In this document: one piece after another, positions 1 through 5,537 of the stretch
Layout: the number at the start of each line of letters is the position of its first letter
Numbering within the stretch: the stretch's first letter is position 1
Assembly: GCA_021812265.1 (NCBI GenBank)
Contig: JAKAOI010000182.1
Span: 1-5,546, forward strand
Origin: Chloroflexota bacterium
GTDB lineage: Bacteria > Chloroflexota > Ktedonobacteria > Ktedonobacterales > JACDGC01
Direction: 5' to 3'
DNA length: 5,546 nucleotides
Notes under the pieces: model-generated
The model's input: only the letters and a program-made list of their open reading frames with translations
The model's database searches: none
What the model was told of the DNA's origin: nothing
Program-made: the position numbers and the translations under genes

Positions 1-1
1 A

Positions 2-76
2 AATACCATCGATCTGAATGATCGGCCCTACAGCGATCCCTTTTATTGGGCGGCGTTTCAGGTGTATGGCTGGTAA
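2..76 (+). CDS. C-terminal end of a CHAT-domain protein (partial, 5' end outside window)
   Basis: An open frame enters from the left edge and ends at TAA 74-76, giving 24 residues that finish NDRPYSDPFYWAAFQVYGW. The pattern P-Y-x-x-P-[FY]-Y-W-A-A-F-x-x-x-G-W at the extreme C-terminus is the typical ending of CHAT domains, caspase-like peptidase domains often found behind TPR repeats. Seen: the motif and its position directly before a stop codon. Known: in characterised CHAT proteins the catalytic His and Cys lie well upstream of this tail, so neither can be checked here. Inferred: the gene is a CHAT or TPR-CHAT protein that runs left of the window. Its role (protease, cell-death effector or signalling component) cannot be decided from this fragment. 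The gene is followed by strong stem-loops and is probably not in an operon with mfd, which starts 311 bases later. Confidence 0.72.
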   Translation, partial: NTIDLNDRPYSDPFYWAAFQVYGW

Positions 77-92
77 CCCAAAGCATGGGGGC

Positions 93-127
93 TGCCGGCT
101 CCTGACCGCAGAGGCAGGGAGCCGGCA
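93..127 (+). terminator. Stem-loop after the CHAT gene, possible terminator without a U-tract
   Basis: TGCCGGCTCC at 93-102 is exactly complementary to GGAGCCGGCA at 118-127. This gives a 10-bp GC-rich stem with a 15-base loop, 17 bases after the CHAT stop codon. The position fits a 3'-end hairpin for that gene. No T-run follows on either strand, so it does not fit the classic intrinsic terminator. It may instead be an RNA-stabilising hairpin, or it may work together with the next stem-loop. Confidence 0.4.
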
Positions 128-134
128 ATTGTAA

Positions 135-175
135 GCAAGAGCGCGGGGGAGTTGGAGACTGCTTCGCGCTTTTGC
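135..175 (+). repeat. Second stem-loop downstream of the CHAT gene
   Basis: GCAAGAGCGCG at 135-145 pairs with CGCGCTTTTGC at 165-175 over 11 bp with one G-U pair and a 19-base loop. It begins 8 bases after the previous stem-loop. A loose T-rich stretch (TTGTGTTTT) follows at 178-186, so it could be the actual terminator of the CHAT gene, although the T-tract starts late and is interrupted. Termination is an inference; the pairing is seen directly. Confidence 0.45.
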
Positions 176-177
176 AG

Positions 178-208
178 TTGTGTTTTATAAAAGTGTAGTC
201 ATTATAAT
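178..208 (+). promoter_or_regulatory. Candidate sigma-70-type promoter for the mfd unit
   Basis: A perfect TATAAT lies at 203-208. The best -35 match is TTGTGT at 178-183, with a 19-base spacer, longer than the usual 17. No extended -10 TG is present. Transcription would start near 215 and give a leader of about 170 bases before the mfd ATG. That leader would contain both T-tailed hairpins at 255-279 and 304-338. The -10 box is good, but the -35 is weak, and a single hexamer match in 300 bases may be chance. Confidence 0.35.
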
Positions 209-254
209 TCCGGCGCGGTTTATGCGAGAGCCGTATTGTGGTATCATACATAAT

Positions 255-279
255 AGGTGGCGTAACGCCATTTTCTTTC
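255..279 (+). terminator. Short hairpin with a T-rich tail in the mfd leader
   Basis: TGGCG at 258-262 and CGCCA at 266-270 form a perfect 5-bp stem around the loop TAA. G-U and A-U pairs can lengthen it to 8 bp (255-262 with 266-273). The tract TTTTCTTT follows at 271-278. This has the form of a weak intrinsic terminator, but the stem is short and the three-base loop is tight. It lies 27 bases before the stronger hairpin at 304-330, with which it may act in series. Confidence 0.3.
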
Positions 280-303
280 AATTGAACACATACCCGGAGA
301 ATA

Positions 304-338
304 TCCCCCTGCGGTATACGCAGACGGGGACAATTTTT
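304..338 (+). terminator. Terminator-like hairpin about 50 bases upstream of mfd
   Basis: TCCCC at 304-308 pairs with GGGGA at 326-330, and CTGCG at 309-313 pairs with CGCAG at 319-323. The result is a 10-bp GC-rich stem with a 2-base bulge (324-325) and a 5-base loop GTATA. Five Ts follow at 334-338, three bases after the stem. This fits an intrinsic terminator facing plus-strand transcription. It ends 49 bases before the mfd ATG. Either it isolates mfd from upstream transcription, in which case the mfd promoter lies in 339-387 where I see no good match, or it is a leader attenuator. Confidence 0.45.
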
Positions 339-387
339 GTTGGTAGTTTCTTTTTGTTAATCTTGTAAAGCAGTTGGTTTTGTTGTC

Positions 388-3300
388 ATGAGTTTGCGCG
401 GTTTGCTGCCTATTTTAACGCACCGGCCAGAGATGAACTTGCTGTGTGAAAGCGTATTGCGTTCCAAAAATGTTAAATCTGCCGATGGCGCAGAACCGCT
501 GATTGTATATGGCATGCCGGATGCGGCAAAAGCCTATTTTATTACATCGCTGTGTTCTGCTTTGCATAAACCCGTTATCTATATTGCCGCTGATGATGAC
601 CGCGCGCGCGCATTTACGCAAATTGCCGCCGAATTGCGGGGAGTTCGGGAAAACTCGCCGGATCCGGCGGTGTTTCTGTTGCCATCCCGGCCGGCGCTGC
701 CGTTTGAACGGTTGATGGCGAACCCGCACATCACCCGTGAACGCATGTCGGCGTTGCTGGCGATGTTTCAATCACAAAATAGCAAAGACCGCGCTTTTCC
801 TAACGGCGCGCCGATATTTGCCGCGTCTGTCCGCGCGTTAACCCAGCCGATTATTCCCGCGGATGAATTTGCCGCCGCCACATTGGCGATTCGTCCCGGC
901 ATAGAAATAGATTTTTCGAGCCTCACCGCAAAATTGATTGCGTTGGGATATGAATCGGTTGCCGAGGTGGAAGAACCGGGCCAGTTCAGCAAACGCGGCG
1001 GGTTAATCGATATTTTCCCGTCATCGCGGCCAAGGCCGATACGCATTGAATTTTTTGGCAATACCGTTGAGTCGGCGCGTACATTCGATCCGGAAACGCA
1101 GCGATCCCTAAACGACGCTGGATTGTTTTTTATACCGCCCGCGCATGAAGCGCTGCCGACGGCCGGAGTCGATGCGGCAAGACAGCTGAAGCTGCTTTCC
1201 GTTGCGGCAATGTATCCCGATGCGCTGGATCGCTGGCGGCGCGATGTAGATATGCTGACAGAGCGCAGCAGTTTTGACGATATTGCCCTGTATTTGCCAT
1301 ATTTGCATCGCAGCGCGGGTCTGCTGGACTATATCTCTGCCGACGCCGTTATGGTATTGGATGATATCGAACATTTGCAGACAATAACGCTGGATTTGCG
1401 CGACCAAGCGGCGGCGTTGCGGCAAAAGCTGATCCATGACGGCGAAATTCCCGAAGAGCTTCAAGCGGCGTGGATCGGCTGGGACGCGATTTTCTCTGAA
1501 CTGCAAAACCATCGCTGCCTGCGCTTTTCTGCGCTGAACCAAGATGTCGCCGGGCGCGAAGCCGCTTGGGGCAGCGGCGTTGGCGTCGATTTTTCCCCTG
1601 CAGATAGTTTTGGCGCAAAACTGCGGGCGTTTGCGCTGGAAGTTCGCAAAGAACTGAATGAACGGCAGCGAGTGATTATAGTAACCGATCAAGCCCGCAG
1701 AATTTCAGATCTCTTTCATGATGAAGATATTCTTGGGGCAAACACCATCCTGACGACACCGGAGATCGATATCGCCGATCCCCCGGAAACCGGGTCGCTG
1801 ACTGTTGTGTATAATACGCAGCTGAAAGAAGGCTGGAAAAGCCGTTCTCTGGCTCTTACCGTTTATACCGACGCAGAGATTTTTGGCTGGGCAAAACGCA
1901 AAACCGAGAAGAAAACGTTTTCTAATTCGGCGGCGTTTTTGCAGGAATTGAAGATCGGCGATTATGTAGTTCATGTTGATTTTGGAATCGGCCGCTTTGA
2001 CGGCCTGACAAAAATTACCACCGATGGAGCCGAGCGCGAATACCTGCTTATTCAGTACGCGGGCACGGATCGCTTGTATTTGCCGACCGATCGACTCAAC
2101 CTGATTACACGCTATATTGGCATGGGCGACGCCGTTCCCACATTAAACAAAATTGGCGGCGGCGAATGGGTTCGCGCCAAAGAACGCGCCAGCGCCAGCG
2201 CCAAAGATATTGCGAAAGATTTGCTGCGGCTGTATAGCGCGCGTGAGGTCAGTGAAAGGTTGCCATATCCTTCAGATGATCAGCAGCCATGGCTGCAGGA
2301 ACTGGAAGACTCTTTTCCGTTTGAAGAAACACCGGACCAGGCGCGGGCGATTGAAGAAGTGAAAAGTGATATGGAGCAGCAAAAACCGATGGATCGGCTG
2401 GTTTGCGGTGATGTTGGATATGGCAAAACAGAGGTTGCGCTGCGCGCCGCGTTTAAAGCGGCGTTGGATAGCCGGCAAGTCGCCATTTTAACTCCTACAA
2501 CCGTGTTGGCGCTGCAACATTTCAACACATTTCGCGAGCGCTTAAAAAACTATCCCCTTCGGGTAGAATTGCTGAGCCGGTTTCGTTCCGCAAAAGAGCA
2601 GAAAGATGTGTTGCTCAGCTTGGCTTTGGGTCAAACAGATATTGTTATTGGCACGCACAGGCTGCTTTCTAAAGATGTTGTTTTCAATAATTTAGGGCTG
2701 ATCGTTATTGATGAAGAACAGCGGTTTGGCGTAGAGCATAAGGAACGACTGAAACAGTATCGCACCGAGGTGGATGTGCTGACGTTGACGGCAACTCCCA
2801 TTCCTCGCACGTTGCATATGGCGCTGGTAGATGTTCGCGATATGAGCGTTATTGAAACACCGCCGGTTGAAAGGCTGCCCATTCGGACGATGATCCGTGA
2901 AAGCGATGACACCATTATTCGTGAAGCTATTTTACGCGAAATAGACCGCGGCGGACAGGTGTTTTTTGTAAATAACCGGATTCGCGGCATTCAGCAAATT
3001 GCGCAGCGCCTGGAAATACTTGTGCCCGAAGCAAAAATTGTTGTGGCGCACGGCCAAATGGATGAGGAAAAGCTGGAAAAAGTGATGTTGGATTTTGCCG
3101 CCGGCAATTTTAATGTTTTGGTGTGCACCACCATTATTGAAAATGGGTTAGATATACCGAACGCGAATACAATTATTATAAATAACGCCGGCAATTTTGG
3201 CTTATCACAGCTCTACCAGCTTCGCGGGCGGGTTGGACGCGGCGCGCTGCAAGCGTATGCTTATTTCTTATATCATCAAGGCACAAAGCTGCAGCCAAAC

Positions 3301-3984
3301 GCGGAAAAACGCCTGCGGGCAATTTATGAAGCAACGGAATTAGGCTCGGGCTTTCGCATTGCGATGAAAGATCTGGAAATTCGCGGCGCCGGCAATTTAT
3401 TGGGCGCCGAACAATCGGGTAATATGAATTCAGTTGGGTTTGATTTATACTGCCAATTGCTGGCTGAAGAAGTGGCTGCGTTGCAGGGCAGCCCATATCA
3501 GCAGTCGCAGAAAACCATGGCCGAGATTACGATCGACGCGCCCATTTCAGCGTATATTCCCGATAGCTATATTCCGGACCGTGTGTTAAAAATCGGGTTT
3601 TATCAACGCATTGCGGCGCTGCAAACACCCGAAGGCGTAACCGCAATGCAGGCAGAGTTGGAAGATCGGTTTGGCCCCGCGCCGGATTCTGTGCGCTATC
3701 TGCTGGGGTTAGATAGAATAAAACTGATTGCGCGCGATATGGGGTTCACTTCGGTAGCGCTGCGCAATAACGAGTGGGTTTTCCGAATGCGTCCCGGCGT
3801 CACTGCAAACAGGGTTGCGCTGTATAAAAAATACAAAAATTTAGTTAAGGTAGAGCTTGGAGTGGTAACTGCGCTGCGGAGCGCGCTGCCCGAAACCCCA
3901 TCAGAATGGATACCTGAACTGGAAAAACTGCTGCGGTTTATTCCTTTGAATATATCTGATATGGCGCCAAGCGCAACGCAGTAA
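388..3984 (+). CDS. mfd: Transcription-repair coupling factor Mfd (ATP-dependent DNA translocase)
   Basis: Mfd binds RNA polymerase stalled at a DNA lesion, pushes it off by ATP-driven translocation, and recruits UvrA for nucleotide excision repair. The protein has 1198 residues (E. coli Mfd has 1148) and all expected parts in order. A UvrB-like N-terminal module (about 30-350) has the usual degenerate Walker A (GMPDAAKAY, 42-50) and a GQFSKRGGLIDIFP segment (198-211). The CarD-like RNA-polymerase interaction domain starts at GDYVVHVDFGIGRF (524-537) and includes YAGTDRLYLP (557-566). The translocase motor has a Q-motif-like FPFEETPDQ (643-651), Walker A GDVGYGKT (674-681), TPTTVLA (702-708), DEEQ (775-778), TATPIPRT (801-808), TTIIENGLDIP (914-924) and QLRGRVGR (944-951). 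The RecG-like TRG segment covers about 981-1020 and the C-terminal TRCF domain about 1050-1185. All ATPase motifs are intact, so it should be active. ATG 388 is the first in-frame start after a stop at 358-360. No clear Shine-Dalgarno precedes it. Confidence 0.97.
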   Translation: MSLRGLLPILTHRPEMNLLCESVLRSKNVKSADGAEPLIVYGMPDAAKAYFITSLCSALHKPVIYIAADDDRARAFTQIAAELRGVRENSPDPAVFLLPSRPALPFERLMANPHITRERMSALLAMFQSQNSKDRAFPNGAPIFAASVRALTQPIIPADEFAAATLAIRPGIEIDFSSLTAKLIALGYESVAEVEEPGQFSKRGGLIDIFPSSRPRPIRIEFFGNTVESARTFDPETQRSLNDAGLFFIPPAHEALPTAGVDAARQLKLLSVAAMYPDALDRWRRDVDMLTERSSFDDIALYLPYLHRSAGLLDYISADAVMVLDDIEHLQTITLDLRDQAAALRQKLIHDGEIPEELQAAWIGWDAIFSELQNHRCLRFSALNQDVAGREAAWGSGVGVDFSPADSFGAKLRAFALEVRKELNERQRVIIVTDQARRISDLFHDEDILGANTILTTPEIDIADPPETGSLTVVYNTQLKEGWKSRSLALTVYTDAEIFGWAKRKTEKKTFSNSAAFLQELKIGDYVVHVDFGIGRFDGLTKITTDGAEREYLLIQYAGTDRLYLPTDRLNLITRYIGMGDAVPTLNKIGGGEWVRAKERASASAKDIAKDLLRLYSAREVSERLPYPSDDQQPWLQELEDSFPFEETPDQARAIEEVKSDMEQQKPMDRLVCGDVGYGKTEVALRAAFKAALDSRQVAILTPTTVLALQHFNTFRERLKNYPLRVELLSRFRSAKEQKDVLLSLALGQTDIVIGTHRLLSKDVVFNNLGLIVIDEEQRFGVEHKERLKQYRTEVDVLTLTATPIPRTLHMALVDVRDMSVIETPPVERLPIRTMIRESDDTIIREAILREIDRGGQVFFVNNRIRGIQQIAQRLEILVPEAKIVVAHGQMDEEKLEKVMLDFAAGNFNVLVCTTIIENGLDIPNANTIIINNAGNFGLSQLYQLRGRVGRGALQAYAYFLYHQGTKLQPNAEKRLRAIYEATELGSGFRIAMKDLEIRGAGNLLGAEQSGNMNSVGFDLYCQLLAEEVAALQGSPYQQSQKTMAEITIDAPISAYIPDSYIPDRVLKIGFYQRIAALQTPEGVTAMQAELEDRFGPAPDSVRYLLGLDRIKLIARDMGFTSVALRNNEWVFRMRPGVTANRVALYKKYKNLVKVELGVVTALRSALPETPSEWIPELEKLLRFIPLNISDMAPSATQ

Positions 3985-4019
3985 CAGGATCTCTATTTTT
4001 TGAAAGCTAGGCGCATAGT

Positions 4020-4931
4020 ATGAGTAATACTGCCGCAGATCGGCAAAAAGTAAACCAAACACGGGTAATCGGGAAGATCCCGCCGACACTGCTGGTTATT
4101 TTATCGGGAACTTCAACACAGGTCGGAGCCGGCGTAGCAAAGCAATTATTTCCTTATATTGGAACAGAAAGCGTTGTGTTTTTGCGCATTGGGTTTGCGG
4201 CGCTGCTTTTAAATAGCATTTGGCGGCCCAAATTGCGCAATGTTGGCGCGTCGGCTTGGTTTTCTGTCATTGGGTTGGGAGTAGCGCTGGCGGCAATGAA
4301 TTCCACATTTTATGTTGCGCTGAATCGCATACCGTTGGGCATAACCGTAACGATAGAGTTTACTGGGCCGCTGCTGGTGGCGATTCTTGGTTCGCGCCGG
4401 TGGACCGACGTAATCTGGACAATGATGGCTGCCGGAGGAATATTGCTGTTTGCGCCATGGGCCGGCAGTTCGCTGGATGTGGTTGGGATATTTTTTGCGC
4501 TGCTTGCCGGCGTTTTTTGGGCAATGTATATTATATTCAGTTCGCGGGTCGGCCGCGTCTTTCCAGAAGGCTCCGGCTTAGCGGCTTCTATGGCTGTGGC
4601 TGCGATACTTACGGCTCCTGCCGGTATATATGCCGGAGGCGCAAAACTGCTGAATCCCTCCATTTTGCTTATGGGCGCCGGAGTTGCGCTCTTTTCTTCC
4701 GCGCTGCCATACACGCTTGAAATAGAGGCGCTGCGAAGGCTGCCCACACAGGCTTTTGGTATATTAATGAGCTTAGAACCGGCGATTGCCGCAATCATCG
4801 GCTTTTTGCTGCTGAAGGAAACGCTTTCTTTGAAAGATATTGCCGCCATTGCGCTGGTTTCGTGCGCTACCGCGGGAACTTCCATTTTGCGCCGCCGCAG
4901 CGCCGTCCCTGCAGACGCCGCCGCTATATGA
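4020..4931 (+). CDS. rhtA: RhtA-like EamA/DMT-family inner-membrane exporter
   Basis: A 303-residue, very hydrophobic protein with about ten predicted membrane helices (roughly 22-40, 50-68, 79-97, 104-125, 130-148, 153-172, 186-204, 215-230, 245-264, 271-290). This is the two-repeat EamA layout of the drug/metabolite transporter superfamily. It resembles E. coli RhtA (295 residues), the threonine/homoserine exporter, in several blocks: GAGVAKQLFPYIG (36-48), IPLGITVTIEFTGPLLVAILGSRR (104-127, written here as one block), LPYTLEIEALRRLPT (229-243) and FGILMSLEPAIAAIIG (246-261). The RhtA subgroup is therefore likely, but the substrate is inferred; related EamA proteins carry other amino acids or metabolites. 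It starts 35 bases after mfd, with no terminator hairpin between, so co-transcription is likely. ATG 4020 is the first start after an in-frame TAG at 4008-4010. A weak AGG at 4009-4011, 8 bases upstream, may serve as ribosome site. Confidence 0.85.
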   Translation: MSNTAADRQKVNQTRVIGKIPPTLLVILSGTSTQVGAGVAKQLFPYIGTESVVFLRIGFAALLLNSIWRPKLRNVGASAWFSVIGLGVALAAMNSTFYVALNRIPLGITVTIEFTGPLLVAILGSRRWTDVIWTMMAAGGILLFAPWAGSSLDVVGIFFALLAGVFWAMYIIFSSRVGRVFPEGSGLAASMAVAAILTAPAGIYAGGAKLLNPSILLMGAGVALFSSALPYTLEIEALRRLPTQAFGILMSLEPAIAAIIGFLLLKETLSLKDIAAIALVSCATAGTSILRRRSAVPADAAAI

Positions 4932-4972
4932 AATGATGGAACCGGACACAAAACCAATTTTCATATCGTAGC
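4923..4972. repeat. Inverted repeat over the rhtA stop codon, between convergent genes
   Basis: ATATGAAA at 4926-4933, which includes the rhtA TGA, is complementary to TTTCATAT at 4959-4966. GCT at 4923-4925 can pair with AGC at 4970-4972, leaving a small bulge. The loop is 25 bases. The stem is AT-rich and no T-run follows on the plus strand, so it is a poor intrinsic terminator, yet it occupies the place where termination of the two convergent units is expected. On the minus strand five Ts (complement of 4975-4979) lie just before the stem rather than after it. The remaining bases of the 65-base gap show nothing else. Confidence 0.35.
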
Positions 4973-4996
4973 GCAAAAATTGCCGATTGCCGCGCG

Positions 4997-5383
4997 TCAG
5001 CGAGATCTCCGCAGCGACAGTGTTGCGCTTTCGAAATAAAAATAATCAATAGGAAAAGTAAATCCGATAATAAACGCAATCGGCAACCCGATGACCGTCA
5101 TTCCTATCAGCACGAGCAGCCAAACGGGGTAATTTTCTCCGTCTCTGCGAGTTGTATTAAAATGATCCAGTTCCCACCCCTCGGCGCCGTATTGATTGGC
5201 GTAATCCAGAATGACTTGATGGATTAATGTATCAGCGCGGGATCGCTCGTACTCCAGTGTATTATGGTTGGGGAAATTGAAATATGAAAAATGAATAGCG
5301 CTGACCGGTATTTGCCTGCCGTGGTATGTTGTGCGGATTCTGCGGAAATTAAGAATTTCTTGTCTGTATTCCCATCTGTTCAT
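4997..5383 (-). CDS. Small membrane-anchored protein with a DUF4177-like N-terminal part
   Basis: The protein has 128 residues if it starts at the ATG complementary to 5381-5383. The soluble part begins RWEYRQEILNF (3-13) and contains YGAEGWELDHF (65-75). A W-E-Y start followed by an L/Y-G-A-E-G-W-E-L block is the signature of small DUF4177-like proteins, whose function is unknown. Residues 86-110 form a membrane helix, with further hydrophobic residues up to about 117, and the tail ends in a basic RRSR. No signal peptide is visible at this start, so a C-terminal anchor with the soluble part in the cytoplasm is inferred. The frame stays open upstream to 5515. I prefer the internal start because the DUF4177 pattern begins near the N-terminus and the upstream part is AT-rich promoter DNA. 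No clear Shine-Dalgarno is present. The gene converges with rhtA. Its function is not known. Confidence 0.65.
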   Translation of the reverse strand: MNRWEYRQEILNFRRIRTTYHGRQIPVSAIHFSYFNFPNHNTLEYERSRADTLIHQVILDYANQYGAEGWELDHFNTTRRDGENYPVWLLVLIGMTVIGLPIAFIIGFTFPIDYFYFESATLSLRRSR

Positions 5384-5459
5384 AATGATATGGTGTCTTT
5401 CATGTAAAATTAAATATGTATATTGATTCTTTTGGATACGTGTTTTCAGAAAAATAATT

Positions 5460-5488
5460 ATTGTAATGTGTATTGTATCATACATCAA
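5460..5488 (-). promoter_or_regulatory. Candidate sigma-70 promoter of the DUF4177-like gene (proximal)
   Basis: Read on the minus strand, TTGATG (complement of 5483-5488) is followed after exactly 17 bases by TACAAT (complement of 5460-5465). This is the optimal spacing, with 4 of 6 and 5 of 6 consensus bases. Transcription would begin near 5453, giving a leader of about 70 bases before the ATG at 5383. Such matches are easier to find by chance in AT-rich DNA, but the spacing and position are right. It also supports the shorter gene start, since a start at 5515 would lie upstream of this promoter. Confidence 0.5.
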
Positions 5489-5517
5489 ATATATTACAAA
5501 AACGATATACATCAAAT
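5480..5517. repeat. Pair of 11-base direct repeats over the promoter elements
   Basis: ATACATCAAAT occurs at 5480-5490 and again at 5507-5517, a start-to-start distance of 27 bases. Both copies contain the TTGATG hexamer (minus strand) used as -35 in the two candidate promoters. The arrangement could be a duplicated promoter element or two binding sites for a regulator, but 27 bases is not a whole number of helical turns (about 2.6). Confidence 0.45.
5488..5515 (-). promoter_or_regulatory. Second candidate minus-strand promoter (distal), partly overlapping the first
   Basis: On the minus strand a second TTGATG (complement of 5510-5515) is followed after 16 bases by TATATT (complement of 5488-5493). 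The -10 of this candidate abuts and overlaps by one base the -35 of the proximal one. It is weaker evidence than the proximal promoter and may simply be a by-product of the repeated TTTGATGTAT sequence. Confidence 0.3.
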
Positions 5518-5537
5518 TTTTGCTGCAACACGGAACA

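Larger units (their letters stand above)
77..387. other. Non-coding intergenic region between the CHAT gene and mfd
   Basis: These 311 bases contain no convincing gene. A 62-codon frame opens with GTG at 180 but has no ribosome site and its translation resembles no protein I know. What is visible is a series of secondary-structure elements: perfect or near-perfect inverted repeats at 93-127 and 135-175, a consensus TATAAT at 203-208, and two hairpins followed by T-rich tracts at 255-279 and 304-338. The region therefore probably holds the end of the CHAT transcription unit and the promoter or leader of mfd. No tRNA, riboswitch consensus or repeat array was recognised. Confidence 0.6.

Noticed and set aside
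180..368. A 62-codon plus-strand frame with a GTG start in the mfd leader
   Set aside because: No ribosome site, overlap with the candidate promoter and both T-tailed hairpins, no recognisable domain, and an arbitrary start right in the -35 region.
511..537. Missing Walker A lysine pattern in the Mfd N-terminal module, considered as a defect
   Set aside because: The UvrB-like N-terminal part of Mfd is normally degenerate and does not hydrolyse ATP. The real motor motifs downstream are complete.
1108..1692. A 194-codon minus-strand frame opposite mfd
   Set aside because: It lies wholly inside the intact mfd gene, and its translation shows no domain I can recognise.
3996..4001. Run of six Ts between mfd and rhtA, considered as a terminator tail
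   Set aside because: No stem-loop precedes it.
4310..4957. A 215-codon minus-strand frame opposite the exporter gene
   Set aside because: It is antisense to a clearly recognised membrane protein and its low-complexity Ala/Ser/Pro-rich translation is typical of a shadow frame.
5002..5013. The palindrome GAGATCTC near the end of the minus-strand gene, considered as a binding site
   Set aside because: It is a short palindrome inside coding sequence with no second copy or position that suggests regulation.
5384..5515. A 44-residue N-terminal extension of the minus-strand protein, with a hydrophobic start that could pass for a membrane helix
   Set aside because: It lies in DNA of about 20% GC that contains the promoter candidates, and the recognisable pattern begins right after the internal ATG at 5383. 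The hydrophobicity is explained by AT-rich codons.
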